Shown here one piece after another: positions 6,996 to 16,803 of a DNA stretch of 64,000 nucleotides. Every line of letters starts with the position of its first letter. Position 1 is the first letter of the stretch. Where the stretch lies: positions 869,001 through 933,000 of the forward strand of contig NZ_CP125619.1 in NCBI RefSeq assembly GCF_030053115.1, given 5' to 3'. The DNA is from Pseudomonas svalbardensis (GTDB lineage: Bacteria > Pseudomonadota > Gammaproteobacteria > Pseudomonadales > Pseudomonadaceae). The notes beneath the pieces were generated by a model that worked only from the letters and a program-made list of their open reading frames with translations, was not told the origin of the DNA and searched no databases. The position numbers and the translations under genes were made by a program.

Positions 6996-7060
6996 GAGCC
7001 TGTTGCTCTGTGAATCAAAGTGAGCAACAAGCCTGCGCAGTGTACGCCAACGTGGCTCAG

Positions 7061-7084
7061 AAGGCCAACCCGAAGGTTGGCCTT
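7061..7084. terminator. Bidirectional hairpin terminator
   Basis: AAGGCCAACC-CGAA-GGTTGGCCTT is a perfect ten-pair stem placed ten bases after the stop of the leftward gene at 7094. It should end that transcript before it reaches ssrA. Confidence 0.75.
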
Positions 7085-7093
7085 GAGCGGCTA

Positions 7094-7381
7094 TCAGGTT
7101 TTACCGCCTTTGTTCGCGTTCTGGATTTCCTGGATGGTTTGGGTGGTTTCCGAGATGCACTTCTCGGTGCCTTCCTTGGTGTTCATCGCTTGGTGGGCCT
7201 TGGCTTGCTGGACGCTGGCTTCGACACGGGCACTGATTTCCGGTGCTTGAATTTGTGACTTGGCATTGGCGATGGTCTGCAGGTTGGTTTCACAGAGATC
7301 TTCTGAGCCGCCGGCCGCAAACGAGGTGGACGCCATCAGTGAGGCAGTAACGAACAGACCTAACAGTACAGAACGTTTCAT
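7094..7381 (-). CDS. Small secreted protein, function unknown
   Basis: A 95-residue protein with a clear Sec signal peptide: MKRSVLLGLFVTASLMASTS, with likely cleavage after SFA (residues 20-22). The mature 70 residues are helical, hydrophilic and rich in Gln, Ala and Thr, with two cysteines (in EDLCETN and EKCISET) that could form a disulfide in the periplasm. It is monocistronic with its own terminator. Similar small proteins of unknown function are found next to ssrA in pseudomonads; I cannot name a role. Confidence 0.75.
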   Translation of the reverse strand: MKRSVLLGLFVTASLMASTSFAAGGSEDLCETNLQTIANAKSQIQAPEISARVEASVQQAKAHQAMNTKEGTEKCISETTQTIQEIQNANKGGKT

Positions 7382-7447
7382 GAGTATCTCCTTGAACTGA
7401 GGGTCCAGGCATCGCTGGCCGTCAGGACGGGCTGCCGAGTTTGGGTA

Positions 7448-7469
7448 AAGCCCGGTAATTTCCGGGCTT
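7448..7469 (-). terminator. Weak terminator of the lactate operon
   Basis: AAGCCCGG and CCGGGCTT form an eight-pair stem 30 bases after the stop of the D-lactate dehydrogenase gene; only a short T-run (TTTACCC) follows on the minus strand. Confidence 0.45.
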
Positions 7470-7500
7470 ACTCTGTGGACTACGACAGCGCATCAGGGTT

Positions 7501-10320
7501 CTATTTTTCGTACATAACCCTCGCCTGCGTTACCCGATCCACCAGATAGACTAGCCCGTGGTAATCAATTCCGCCGTGTTGTGTCAGACCTATCTCACAC
7601 GTGCGGCTGGTAGAAATCCCCTCGCTGCATTGCCGAACCGCGTCCTTGAGCGTTCTTAGCGAATGAGCGTTCAATTCCGGCGTAGTGAAACCCTTGTCCC
7701 CGGCAAATCCGCAACAGTGAATGCCTTCGGGGATGACCACCGTTTTGCTGCACTTGCGCGCCAGATCGATCAACGCCTGACTTTCCCCAAGGTGCTGGGT
7801 GCTACAGGTGACGTGCACTGCGATTGGCGCTTCCTGGGGCGTGAAATCCAGGCGATCCATCAGATGCGTACGAATGAAACGCACCGGGTCGTACAGGTCC
7901 AGGCGAACATCGGCAAGGTCCTGGGCCAGTCGCAAGGTGCAGGGGCTGGTGTCGCAGTAGATCGGGTCGAGCCCGCCGCGACTGGCGTGCAGCAAGGCGC
8001 CGATCAGTTCCTGGCGTTTGTGTTCGGCCTGTTCGGCGTAGCCCTTGGAGGCGAACGGTTGCCCGCAGCAGAGGTTGTCCAGATTGTCCGGAAAGACCAC
8101 TTGATAACCGGCCTTTTCCAGCAGCCCACGGGTTTTGTCGTACAGCGACATTTGCTCTTTATCACCCGCCGCCGGGCCCATTGCCCGCGACACGCAGGCC
8201 GCCAGGTACACCACTCGAGGGCGTTCGTCCGACACGGCCGGGCTGAAGCGAATGGCTTTTTCCGGTTGGGGCATGGCGTTGGTCCACTGCGGGACCTGAC
8301 CTTGGGATAGGCGCGTCAACGTTGCCGAAAGCTTTGCCAATCGTGGCGCCCCCAACAGCATCCGTGCACCGTTGGCCACGTGCAGGGTGAAACGCGCGCC
8401 TTGCAACGCAGTGGCGAAATTACCTTCCAGCCAATTGGCGGTTTTCGTATGAGTTGCCTTCCGGCTGCGGAGCTTTTTCACTAGCTCGCCGGTGTTGATT
8501 CCTACAGGGCAACGCTGCGCGCAGAGGCCGGTGGCGGCGCAGGTGTCGATGCCTTGGTATTCGTAAGCGGCTTCGAGTTCGGTGGTGTCCACGCCAGCGC
8601 GTTTCTTTGCCTGAATGTCACGCCAGATCACGATGCGCTGGCGCGGGCTCAGGGTCAGGCCTTTCGACGGGCAGACCGGTTCACAGAAACCGCACTCGAT
8701 GCACTTATCCACAATCTCATCGGCGGCCGGCAACGGCTTCAGGTGCTTGAGGTGGATTTGCGGATCCTCGCTGAGCACCACGTCCGGGTTGAGAATGCCG
8801 TTGGGGTCGAGCAGACGTTTAAGCTGCCACATCAACTGGTAGGCATCGGTGCCCCATTCCAGTTCGACAAAGGGCGCCATGTTGCGACCGGTGCCGTGTT
8901 CAGCCTTCAGCGAACCGCCGAATTCCACCGCTACCAGTTGCGCCACGTCGTCCATGAACGCCTGATAGCGTGCGACTTCTTCCGGGTTGTTGAAGCCTTG
9001 AGTGAAGACGAAGTGCAGATTGCCTTCCAGGGCATGTCCGAAAAGGATTGCTTCGTCGTAGTGATGTTTGTCGAACAGCTCAATCAGACGGTTTACGCCG
9101 ATGGCCAGTTGTTCAACCGGGAAGGTCACGTCTTCGATGATCACCGTGGTGCCGGTTTTGCGCACGGCGCCGACGGCGGGGAAGGTGTCCTTGCGGATTG
9201 CCCAGAGCCGGGCGTTTTCCACCGGGTCTTCGGTGAAGTCGACTTGTTTTTCCACCGGGAAAGAAGTCAACGACGCCATGATGTGCGCCAGTTGTTCCTG
9301 TAGTAAAGTGGACGATGCGGCGCGGGACTCGATCAGCAGCGCGCAGGCATTGTTCGACAGCTGTTGTACGAAAGCGGGCATGCCGGGTTTGTCCTGCACC
9401 GAACGCAGACTGCGCCGGTCGAGCAGTTCCACGGCCGACACCGGTTGGCTTTTCAGTACGGTGACGGCGTTGCAGCAGGTTTCCACATCAGGAAACACGA
9501 TCAACGCCGAGGCCTTGTTCGGATGATCGATCACCGTGTCGTAAGTCACCGCGCTGATGAAAGCGAGGGTGCCTTCGGAGCCCACCAGCAAGTGGCTCAA
9601 GATATCCACAGGCTCGTCGAAATCCACCAGCGCATTGAGTGACAGCCCGGTGGTATTTTTCAGACGGTATTTGTGGCGAATTCTCGCCGCCAATTCGGCA
9701 TTGGCGCGGGTTTCGCGGCCCAACGTTGCCAGGCGTTCAAGCAGCGAAGCGTGGCTCTCACGAAACGCCGCAACACTCGCCGCATCTTCGGTATCGAGAC
9801 GGCTGCCGTCGGCCAGCACCAGACGAATGCCAGCCAACGTGTGATAGGTGTTTTGCGCCGTGCCGCAGCACATGCCGCTGGCATTGTTGGCGACTATGCC
9901 GCCGATTTTGCAGGCATTGATCGACGCCGGGTCCGGGCCGATCTTACGTCCGAACGGCGCCAGCCACGCGTTGGCCTGCGCGCCGATCACGCCCGGTTGC
10001 AGGCGGATTTGCGTGCCTTGGCCACGGATCTCGCGACCGTTCCAGTTATCCCCCAGGACGATCAACACCGAGTCACTGATGGCCTGGCCGGACAGGCTGG
10101 TGCCGGCGGCGCGGAAGGTTACCGGGACTAGATCCCGTTGCGCCAGTTTCAGCAGCGCGACTACTTCATCTTCCGACTCGACACGAATCACCAGTTTCGG
10201 AATCAGCCGGTAGAAACTGGCGTCGGTGCCGAAGGCCAAGGTCGACAGCGGGTCGTCGAAACGTCGCTCCTGGGGAATCAGTTGCTGCGCATCTCGCAGG
10301 AAAGCCGCGGGTAGATTCAT
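7501..10320 (-). CDS. dld: FAD- and Fe-S-dependent D-lactate dehydrogenase (Dld-II / YdiJ type)
   Basis: A 939-residue flavoprotein likely to oxidise D-lactate to pyruvate and feed electrons to the membrane quinone pool. The N-terminal FAD-binding domain (about 40-260) includes AAGTSLSGQA and GGIVANNASGM. The FAD oxidase C-terminal domain follows (about 290-520), with LEGNLHFVF and EHGTGRN. Then come cysteine motifs for Fe-S clusters, CIECGFCEPVC (540-550) and CAATGLCAQRC (594-604), and two CCG motifs at 751 and 870. The start at ATG 10320 overlaps the lutC stop (ATGA); longer upstream starts are not needed. It is the last gene of the lldP-lutABC-dld operon, so it is probably induced by lactate through LldR. 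Glycolate or other 2-hydroxyacids are possible alternative substrates. Confidence 0.88.
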   Translation of the reverse strand: MNLPAAFLRDAQQLIPQERRFDDPLSTLAFGTDASFYRLIPKLVIRVESEDEVVALLKLAQRDLVPVTFRAAGTSLSGQAISDSVLIVLGDNWNGREIRGQGTQIRLQPGVIGAQANAWLAPFGRKIGPDPASINACKIGGIVANNASGMCCGTAQNTYHTLAGIRLVLADGSRLDTEDAASVAAFRESHASLLERLATLGRETRANAELAARIRHKYRLKNTTGLSLNALVDFDEPVDILSHLLVGSEGTLAFISAVTYDTVIDHPNKASALIVFPDVETCCNAVTVLKSQPVSAVELLDRRSLRSVQDKPGMPAFVQQLSNNACALLIESRAASSTLLQEQLAHIMASLTSFPVEKQVDFTEDPVENARLWAIRKDTFPAVGAVRKTGTTVIIEDVTFPVEQLAIGVNRLIELFDKHHYDEAILFGHALEGNLHFVFTQGFNNPEEVARYQAFMDDVAQLVAVEFGGSLKAEHGTGRNMAPFVELEWGTDAYQLMWQLKRLLDPNGILNPDVVLSEDPQIHLKHLKPLPAADEIVDKCIECGFCEPVCPSKGLTLSPRQRIVIWRDIQAKKRAGVDTTELEAAYEYQGIDTCAATGLCAQRCPVGINTGELVKKLRSRKATHTKTANWLEGNFATALQGARFTLHVANGARMLLGAPRLAKLSATLTRLSQGQVPQWTNAMPQPEKAIRFSPAVSDERPRVVYLAACVSRAMGPAAGDKEQMSLYDKTRGLLEKAGYQVVFPDNLDNLCCGQPFASKGYAEQAEHKRQELIGALLHASRGGLDPIYCDTSPCTLRLAQDLADVRLDLYDPVRFIRTHLMDRLDFTPQEAPIAVHVTCSTQHLGESQALIDLARKCSKTVVIPEGIHCCGFAGDKGFTTPELNAHSLRTLKDAVRQCSEGISTSRTCEIGLTQHGGIDYHGLVYLVDRVTQARVMYEK

Positions 10321-10988
10321 TGGTCCTCCAGGATCATGACCACGAGGTCTTTCGGACCGTGAGCGCCGTAGGCCAGGACCTGCTCGATATCGGCGGTTTT
10401 CGACGGGCCGGACACCAGCAGGGCGTTGGTCGGCATGCCTTGGACCCACTCGAATTCCTGCTGCACTTGATAGAAGTTGTCGCGGATTTCACTGGCCTTG
10501 AGCAGGGCGAAATGCACTGGCGGCACCAAGCTCATCAGGCGCGGTTCTTCCCGCGTAGGCCAGAGAATCAGACTACCTGTGGCGGCGATCGCACCGAGGG
10601 TGCCGGTCAGGCTGGCCGGCGTGTCGTTGAACAATTCGGTCTTCCATTCTTCAACCGGACGGTCGTAGGACTTGAGCGTTGGCAGATCAGGATTTTTCGC
10701 CCAGTGCTGAGTAACGCGTTGACCGTGAGGTGTAGTCGGTGCGATCAACAGACTCGGCAACTGACGGTCCCGCAACAACTGAGCAAGCAATGAAGGCCAA
10801 CCTTCGTCGGACGTCAGATGGATTTCGGTGTGCACCGCTTCCATCAGTTTGCGCAGCTGCGGGATGCGTTGCTCGGCGGTGTACGTGTAGGGCGCTGTCA
10901 CCAGTTCGACGTCAAATTCGTCAGGCACCGGCGTGGTACCCGTCAGACTTTTCCGTAACTTGGCGAGGATATTTTGCTTGGCGCTCAT
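10317..10988 (-). CDS. lutC: L-lactate utilization protein LutC (LUD domain)
   Basis: A 223-residue protein with the LUD (formerly DUF162) domain, seen in LTGTLGAIAATGSLILWP and VSGPSKTADIEQVLAYGAHGP. LutC works with LutA and LutB in L-lactate oxidation to pyruvate; the exact contribution of each subunit is not settled. ATG 10988 overlaps the last base of the lutB stop (TGATG), and its stop overlaps the dld start. A TTG three bases earlier is not preferred. Confidence 0.9.
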   Translation of the reverse strand: MSAKQNILAKLRKSLTGTTPVPDEFDVELVTAPYTYTAEQRIPQLRKLMEAVHTEIHLTSDEGWPSLLAQLLRDRQLPSLLIAPTTPHGQRVTQHWAKNPDLPTLKSYDRPVEEWKTELFNDTPASLTGTLGAIAATGSLILWPTREEPRLMSLVPPVHFALLKASEIRDNFYQVQQEFEWVQGMPTNALLVSGPSKTADIEQVLAYGAHGPKDLVVMILEDQ

Positions 10989-12442
10989 CAACGATCTCCC
11001 TGTTCGGCCAGATGCTCGCGGGCCATGTCATGCAGTGAGCGGGCAGCGGGTTTCGGTGCGCTGTGGTTTTGCGTCCATGGGCCGACATTGCTCGGCGCCA
11101 GTGCGCGCAAGCGTGTGGCGAAGAAGCCGAACAGTCGATAAAGCGTGGGTGAACTGTTGAGTTTCGCCCAGGCATTCCAGATAAACCGTTCTTTACGCGA
11201 GTACTTGCTGCCCTGGCCGCGCATCACTTGATGAGGGCTGTCCGGGGCTTTGACGTTCTCTTCCCGTAGACGACGCAGCAGCGCCGGAATCGGAATTTTT
11301 ACCGGACAGACTTCACCGCAGGCGCCACACAGCGACGAGGCACTCGGGTGGTCCGGGACTTTCGCCAGGCCAACCATGTGCGGGGTGATGATTTTTCCGA
11401 TAGGCCCAGGGTAAACCTCCCCATAGGCGTGGCCGCCGATTCGGGTGTAGACCGGGCAATGATTCATACAGGCGCCGCAGCGGATGCAGTTCAGGGTCTG
11501 GCGCAATTCGCTGTCGGCGAAGGCCTGGCTGCGACCGTTGTCGAGCAATACCAGGTGCACTTCCTGCGGGCCGTCGAGTTCATGTTCCTTGCGCGGGCCG
11601 GAGATCATGTTGACATAGGTGGTGATCGGCTGGCCGAGGGCTGAGCGGGTCAGCAGTGACAGCAGTGGCACCACATCGCGCAGGTTTTCCACGACTTTTT
11701 CGATGCCGGTGACGGCGATGTGCACCGGAGGCACGGTGGTGGTCATGCGGCCGTTGCCTTCGTTTTCCACCAGCAGCAGGGTGCCGGTTTCGGCCACGGC
11801 GAAGTTGACGCCGGAGACGCCGATGTCCGCTTCGAAGAATTTCTGCCGCAAGACCTTGCGGCCGATCTGAATGAGTTGGTCAACGTCCTTGGTGTATTCC
11901 ACGCCAAGTTTGTCGTGGAACAAGGACGCGACCTGACCGGCATTCTTGTGGATCGCCGGCATAATAATGTGTGAAGGCTTCTCGTGGTCGAGCTGGACGA
12001 TGTACTCGCCCATGTCCGATTCCAGGCATTCAATGCCCTGTTCAGCGAGGAAATGATTCATTTCCATCTCTTCGCTGACCATCGATTTGCCCTTGATCAC
12101 TTGCCGCCCCTCGTGAGCGCGGATGATCGAGAGGACGATGCCATTGGCCTCGTCCACCGTTTCCGCCCAGTGCACTGTCACACCGTTGCGGGTCAGGTTC
12201 TGTTCAAGCTGCTCGAGCAGGTCGGGCAACTTGGATAACGCACGGGCGCGGACAGCATTGCCCAGCGCTCGCAAATGTTCTCTTTCGTGGGCATCGCTGA
12301 AGGACGCTGCCCGTTTTGTCATCAGCGAATCCATCGCCGTGCGAAAGTTATTTCGCAGTTGCTCGTCACCCAACGCCTTTTGAGCCCGGGTGCGAAAATC
12401 TTCTTCCACGGCAACCGTAGGAATAATCGCGGAAGCGTTCAT
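10988..12442 (-). CDS. lutB: L-lactate utilization iron-sulfur protein LutB
   Basis: A 484-residue protein. The N-terminal LUD domain includes VSGVNFAVAETGTLLLVENEG (residues about 200-220, quoted in part elsewhere in the family). Two 4Fe-4S motifs follow near the C-terminus: CIRCGACMNHCPVY and CGACGEVCPVKIP. LutB is the iron-sulfur component that passes electrons during L-lactate oxidation. GGAGG lies seven bases before ATG 12442, supporting this start against the longer frame; the start overlaps the lutA stop (ATGA). Confidence 0.92.
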   Translation of the reverse strand: MNASAIIPTVAVEEDFRTRAQKALGDEQLRNNFRTAMDSLMTKRAASFSDAHEREHLRALGNAVRARALSKLPDLLEQLEQNLTRNGVTVHWAETVDEANGIVLSIIRAHEGRQVIKGKSMVSEEMEMNHFLAEQGIECLESDMGEYIVQLDHEKPSHIIMPAIHKNAGQVASLFHDKLGVEYTKDVDQLIQIGRKVLRQKFFEADIGVSGVNFAVAETGTLLLVENEGNGRMTTTVPPVHIAVTGIEKVVENLRDVVPLLSLLTRSALGQPITTYVNMISGPRKEHELDGPQEVHLVLLDNGRSQAFADSELRQTLNCIRCGACMNHCPVYTRIGGHAYGEVYPGPIGKIITPHMVGLAKVPDHPSASSLCGACGEVCPVKIPIPALLRRLREENVKAPDSPHQVMRGQGSKYSRKERFIWNAWAKLNSSPTLYRLFGFFATRLRALAPSNVGPWTQNHSAPKPAARSLHDMAREHLAEQGDR

Positions 12443-13263
12443 AGCACACCTCCGGTTCGCTGCCAAAGGAAGCTGGCCAGGTGTTGGCCGCGCAATGCTT
12501 CCTTCTGTTTCTCCAGCGAGCCGTTGATGTTCATCAGACAACCGCAGTCGGCACTCAGTACCTTGTGCGCGCCGGATTCCTTCAACGAGCGGGTCTTGTC
12601 AGCCACCATCGCGCCGGAAATGTCTGGCATACGGACGCTGAAAGTCCCACCGAAGCCACAGCATTCACTTTCATGGTTGTGGTCGACTTGCTCCACGTTA
12701 CGGAGCTGCGCCAACAACTCGCGACCATGCAAGTGGGTGTTCATCTCACGGCGTGCCGAGCACGACGTGTGCAGCGCTACTTTGACTGGCTCGCCACTGT
12801 CCTTGAGCTGCACCTTGCAGACAAACAGCAGAAACTCGGCCAGTTCATAAGTCCGGGCAGCCAGCGCCTGAACCTGTTTCAAGGTTTCCGGCTCGTCCTT
12901 GAACAAGTCGGCGTAGTGTTCGCGCAACATCCCGGCACACGATCCCGACGGCACCACCACCGGATAGTCTTCGGCAAACAGCGCCAGTTGCGAGCGTGCC
13001 ACGGTCCTCGCCTGCTCGGTGTAACCCGAGGTGTAGGCCGGTTGCCCGCAGCAGCTTTGCCCCTGCGGATATTCGACACGAATGCCTTCGCGTTCCAGCA
13101 AGTGAATCGCGTCCATCCCGGCGTCCGGGTAGAACAAATCCACCACGCAAGTTCCGAACAGGTAGACCCGTGACGGTTTTTGGCTGGGGTATTGCCGAGG
13201 CTGGGGCAGTGGCGGGGCGACGCGGGTCGCATTCGGCACAGCGTTGTAAAAAAGCTCGCTCAT
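12439..13263 (-). CDS. lutA: L-lactate utilization protein LutA (CCG-domain Fe-S subunit)
   Basis: A 274-residue protein with two CCG (cysteine-rich) domains: SCCGQPAYTSGY near residue 70 and ECCGFGGTFSVRMP near residue 200, plus FGTCVVDLFYP at the start of the first. This architecture matches LutA/LldE and the glycolate oxidase iron-sulfur subunit. It is the first of the three lut genes, 150 bp after lldP. ATG 13263 is chosen because GGAGA lies about ten bases upstream and homologues begin near here. Confidence 0.9.
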   Translation of the reverse strand: MSELFYNAVPNATRVAPPLPQPRQYPSQKPSRVYLFGTCVVDLFYPDAGMDAIHLLEREGIRVEYPQGQSCCGQPAYTSGYTEQARTVARSQLALFAEDYPVVVPSGSCAGMLREHYADLFKDEPETLKQVQALAARTYELAEFLLFVCKVQLKDSGEPVKVALHTSCSARREMNTHLHGRELLAQLRNVEQVDHNHESECCGFGGTFSVRMPDISGAMVADKTRSLKESGAHKVLSADCGCLMNINGSLEKQKEALRGQHLASFLWQRTGGVL

Positions 13264-13363
13264 CAGGCGTGTCTCCGGGTGGTCCCGGTTATCCGTCTGT
13301 TGTGGCTGCTGAATATAGAGAGGCAAGCTTTCAGCAGCCTTACAGACCGGGTTGTGAATAGCT

Positions 13364-13388
13364 GACGCCGGAATCGTGGTCCGGCGTC
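13364..13388. other. Hairpin between lldP and lutA
   Basis: GACGCCGG and CCGGCGTC form an eight-pair stem with a nine-base loop, about 25 bases after the lldP stop. The T-run (GGTTTTTGCTTTTT) is on the plus-strand side, so it is not a good terminator for the leftward operon. It may stabilise the lldP mRNA or reduce distal expression. Confidence 0.4.
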
Positions 13389-13414
13389 GGTTTTTGCTTT
13401 TTATCGTGTAGTAC

Positions 13415-15109
13415 TTAGTGCACCAGCATGCCGGTGAACCAGTAGGCCTGAGCCAGCGTGATCAGGCCGACGATCGTTGCAAAGAATAGGCTGTGTTTGA
13501 GGGTGAAACGGAACAGGTCCGATTCCTTGCCCACCAGACCAGTCGCGGCGCAGGCGACGGCGATCGATTGTGGCGAGATCATCTTGCCGGTCACGCCACC
13601 GCTGGTGTTCGCCGCAACCAGCAACACATCGCTCACACCGATCTGGTGCGCAGTGGTCGCTTGCAGCGAACTGAACAGTGCGTTGGACGAGGTGTCGGAA
13701 CCGGTCAGGAACACACCCAGCCAGCCGAGGAACGGCGAGAAGAACGGGAATGCTGCACCGGTGCCTGCCAGAACCAGCGCCATGGTCGAGGACATGCCCG
13801 AGTAGTTAGTGACGAAGGCAAAGGCGAGCACCATGCCGATGGACAGAATCGGCCAGCGTAGTTCGTAGAAGGTCTCTTTCAAAGTGGTCAGACCAATTTT
13901 GACATTGATCTTCAGTACCAGCATCGAGATCAGCGCAGAGAAGAAAATCGCCGTGCCGGTCGCGGAAATCGGGTCGAGTTTGAACACCGCCGGAATAGCG
14001 GTCGGGGCGGCCACGATCGGTGCGACCTTGATCACCATTTGGTCCAGGTGCGGGATGGCGAAGTTGAACACCCAGCTGTACATCGACCCGCCAGCGGCAA
14101 ACATCGCCTTGAAGGGTTTCAACGTCCAGATGGTCACCAGCACGGTGAGGATCAGGAATGGTGACCAGGCTCTGAGGATTTCACCGAGGCTGTAGGGCGA
14201 AGCCACGGTGCTGCGCGGCAGGCCGAAACCGCCGGTGCTGGCGCTCACCACGGAAGCCGAGACGGCACCGACGATGTGTTGGCCTGCGGCGCGCTTTGGC
14301 TGCCAGACTTTCAGGAACAGCGTCAGGGAAATCAGGCTGGCCAGGGCCGAGGTGATGTCCGGCAGTTCCGGGCCGATGAAGTTCGACGTGAAGTATTGGG
14401 TAATGGCAAAGCTCAAACCGGCTACCAGCGCTGCCGGCCAGGTTTCCCGCACGCCGCGCAGGCCATCCATCATGAACACCAGCCAGAACGGCACGAACAG
14501 CGACAGCAGCGGCAGTTGGCGGCCCGTCATGGCGCCGATCTTGAACGCGTCGATACCGGTGACTTGCCCGGCAACGATGATCGGAATCCCCAGGGCTCCG
14601 AACGCAACCGGCGCGGTGTTGGCGATCAGGCACAGGCCCGCGGCGTACAGCGGGTTGAAGCCCAGTCCTACCAACAGTGCGGCGGTAATCGCGACCGGCG
14701 CACCGAAACCGGCAGCACCTTCCAGGAAGGCGCCGAAGCAGAAGCCGATCAGCAGCACTTGCAGGCGCTGGTCGTCGGTGATCGACAGCACCGAGCTGCG
14801 GATCACTTCGAACTGACCACTCTTGACCGTCAGTTTGTAGAGGAATACCGCCGCCACGATGATCCAGGCAATCGGCCACAGACCGTAGGCGAAACCATAG
14901 CCGGCGGCGGCGAAGGCCATGTCGACCGGCATCTGGAAGGCGAAGATCGCCACGGCAATGGACAAGGCCAGCGTGATACTGCCGGCCACGTGTCCTTTGA
15001 GTCGGAACACGGCCAATGCCAGGAAGAAAAACACGATGGGGATAACGGCCGCGAGCGCGGACACGCCGAGACTGCCGAGCGGAGAATAAAGCTGTTGCCA
15101 GGTTTGCAT
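13415..15109 (-). CDS. lldP: L-lactate permease
   Basis: A 564-residue inner-membrane transporter of the LctP family that imports lactate (and often glycolate) with protons. Many hydrophobic helices are visible from [18 protein letters not shown] onward, and the family signature region [20 protein letters not shown] falls near residues 130-150. [17 protein letters not shown] near the C-terminus is also typical. It is the first gene of the lactate operon, divergent from lldR, with the LldR operator about 55 bp upstream of the start. Confidence 0.95.
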   Translation of the reverse strand: MQTWQQLYSPLGSLGVSALAAVIPIVFFFLALAVFRLKGHVAGSITLALSIAVAIFAFQMPVDMAFAAAGYGFAYGLWPIAWIIVAAVFLYKLTVKSGQFEVIRSSVLSITDDQRLQVLLIGFCFGAFLEGAAGFGAPVAITAALLVGLGFNPLYAAGLCLIANTAPVAFGALGIPIIVAGQVTGIDAFKIGAMTGRQLPLLSLFVPFWLVFMMDGLRGVRETWPAALVAGLSFAITQYFTSNFIGPELPDITSALASLISLTLFLKVWQPKRAAGQHIVGAVSASVVSASTGGFGLPRSTVASPYSLGEILRAWSPFLILTVLVTIWTLKPFKAMFAAGGSMYSWVFNFAIPHLDQMVIKVAPIVAAPTAIPAVFKLDPISATGTAIFFSALISMLVLKINVKIGLTTLKETFYELRWPILSIGMVLAFAFVTNYSGMSSTMALVLAGTGAAFPFFSPFLGWLGVFLTGSDTSSNALFSSLQATTAHQIGVSDVLLVAANTSGGVTGKMISPQSIAVACAATGLVGKESDLFRFTLKHSLFFATIVGLITLAQAYWFTGMLVH

Positions 15110-15161
15110 ATGGGGTGGCCCCTAATTGTTGTTGGTCAGGCACTGGTCAGCGTTCTTGGAT

Positions 15162-15178
15162 AATTGGTAATACCAATT
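15162..15178. promoter_or_regulatory. LldR operator
   Basis: AATTGGTAATACCAATT is a perfect palindrome (eight-base arms around one base) in the gap between lldP and lldR. It fits the AATTGGTnnnACCAATT type of site bound by LldR/PdhR family repressors. In P. aeruginosa-type LldR, L-lactate or D-lactate releases the repressor. Confidence 0.85.
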
Positions 15179-15371
15179 TACAATCGCTGTTGGGTAGGGT
15201 AAAAGCCTTGTAGGCGGCGTGTCAATTTGCCGCCCTAAAACTTTTGTCGAATACGTGGTGCAGAAGTCATCTGGTCCGCTCGACGACATGTCGTCTGGCA
15301 GGTGCTGATGCAGCGCTGATAGGCCAGAATAGAGACCCCGGCGAGCCGTCGGGATCGTGGAGAAATGAGTT

Positions 15372-16139
15372 ATGGGGTTTGATCAGATTCGTCAGCGCCG
15401 TTTGTCTGACGATATTGTCGAGCAGCTCGAGGGAATGATTCTCGAAGGCACGCTGAAGGCGGGTGAGCGCTTGCCGGCCGAACGTGCGTTGGCCGAGCAG
15501 TTCGGCGTGTCACGCCCTTCGTTGCGCGAAGCGATTCAGAAACTGGCGGCCAAGGGCTTGCTGGTCAGTCGCCAGGGCGGTGGCAATTATGTGGTGGAGT
15601 CGCTGGGGTCAACCTTCAGCGATCCGCTGCTGCATCTGCTGGAAAGCAACCCTGAAGCGCAGCGCGATCTGCTGGAATTTCGTCACACCCTGGAAGCCTC
15701 CTGCGCCTATTACGCAGCCATGCGTGCTACGGACGTTGATCGCGAGCGATTGACCGCGGCCTTCAACGAATTGCAGGACTGTTATACGCGTCACGACGAG
15801 GTGAGCCGGGCGGAAGAAGGGGCGGCGGATGCGAAATTCCACCTGGCAATTGCTGAAGCCAGTCACAACGCGGTGTTACTGCACACCATTCGCGGGTTGT
15901 TCGATCTGCTCAAGCGTAACGTGGTGACCAACATCGGCGGAATGTACAAACAGCGTACGGAAACCCGCGACATGCTGATCACACAGCACCGGGAGTTGTA
16001 CCTGGCGATTATTGAAGGAAGGGCCGAGCAGGCGCGGGAAGTCTCCAGCCGACATATCTTGTATGTGCAGGAAGTGCTGGAAGAAGTGCGTCAGGAAGTA
16101 CAGCGCATGGCTCGGGCGGAGCGGCGCAAGGGAATGTAG
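15372..16139 (+). CDS. lldR: FadR-type GntR regulator of lactate use
   Basis: A 255-residue repressor. The N-terminal winged helix-turn-helix (about 8-75) contains ERLPAERALAEQFGVSRPSL and GLLVSRQGGGNYV. The C-terminal FCD effector domain has the metal-binding His pattern (FHLAIAEASHN, then QHRELYLAI and SRHILYVQEVL). It is divergent from lldP and next to a perfect LldR-type operator, so control of lldP-lutABC-dld is well supported. The sequence is also similar to PdhR, which binds the same motif. Confidence 0.92.
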   Translation: MGFDQIRQRRLSDDIVEQLEGMILEGTLKAGERLPAERALAEQFGVSRPSLREAIQKLAAKGLLVSRQGGGNYVVESLGSTFSDPLLHLLESNPEAQRDLLEFRHTLEASCAYYAAMRATDVDRERLTAAFNELQDCYTRHDEVSRAEEGAADAKFHLAIAEASHNAVLLHTIRGLFDLLKRNVVTNIGGMYKQRTETRDMLITQHRELYLAIIEGRAEQAREVSSRHILYVQEVLEEVRQEVQRMARAERRKGM

Positions 16140-16149
16140 TCAGGAGGTT

Positions 16150-16177
16150 TGATCGTTCCCACGCGTGGGAACGATCA
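16150..16177. repeat. 28-bp perfect palindrome between convergent genes
   Basis: A perfect inverted repeat centred on ACGCGT with arms TGATCGTTCCCACG and complement. The core CGTTCCCACG resembles intergenic palindromes found widely in P. fluorescens genomes. It lies between lldR and smpB, which converge, and could end both transcripts. Confidence 0.7.
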
Positions 16178-16202
16178 GGTAAGGCGAACTCAAGGCAAAG
16201 AG

Positions 16203-16685
16203 TTAATCTTCCTTGCCCTTGTTGCGCACCGCACGCTGCAACTCGCGACCGGCGTCGCGTTCGCGTTCGGTATCACGCTTGTCGTATTCCTTCTTGCCCT
16301 TGCCCAGAGCGATCTCGCACTTGACCATGTGCTTGCTCCAGTACCAGGACAGGCATACGCAGGCGTAACCTTTTTGCTGCACGGCCGTGGCCAGCTTTTC
16401 CAGCTCGCGCCGGTTGAGCAGCAATTTTCGGGTGCGGGTCGGATCAGCGATGACGTGGGTGCTGGCGGTCATCAGCGGCGTAATGTGGCTGCCGAGCAAC
16501 CAGGCTTCGCCATCCTTGAGCAGTACGTAACTGTCGACCAGTTGCAGCTTGCTTGCCCGCAGACTTTTTACTTCCCAGCCGGCCAGGACCAGACCAGCCT
16601 CGAACTTGTGCTCGATGAAGTAATCGTGTCGCGCCTTTTTGTTTTGCGCGATGGTCCCTGTTGGGTGTTTCTTCTGTTTAGCCAT
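16203..16685 (-). CDS. smpB: SsrA-binding protein SmpB
   Basis: A 160-residue RNA-binding protein that delivers tmRNA to stalled ribosomes. Diagnostic stretches are [31 protein letters not shown] and [10 protein letters not shown]. The C-terminal basic tail ([14 protein letters not shown] onward) enters the decoding and mRNA channel in known structures. ATG 16685 is chosen; the longer upstream frame has no support. The partner RNA gene ssrA is about 9 kb away. Confidence 0.97.
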   Translation of the reverse strand: MAKQKKHPTGTIAQNKKARHDYFIEHKFEAGLVLAGWEVKSLRASKLQLVDSYVLLKDGEAWLLGSHITPLMTASTHVIADPTRTRKLLLNRRELEKLATAVQQKGYACVCLSWYWSKHMVKCEIALGKGKKEYDKRDTERERDAGRELQRAVRNKGKED

Positions 16686-16803
16686 AGGGGCGGCATTATA
16701 GGGAGTTGCACGCGAGTCGGCTACGGTATCGCTACGTGCTTGAGCACGTTGATTGAATCCCGGACAATGCGGCCTCTTTTTTGAACGCTTGGGCGTGATA
16801 ACG

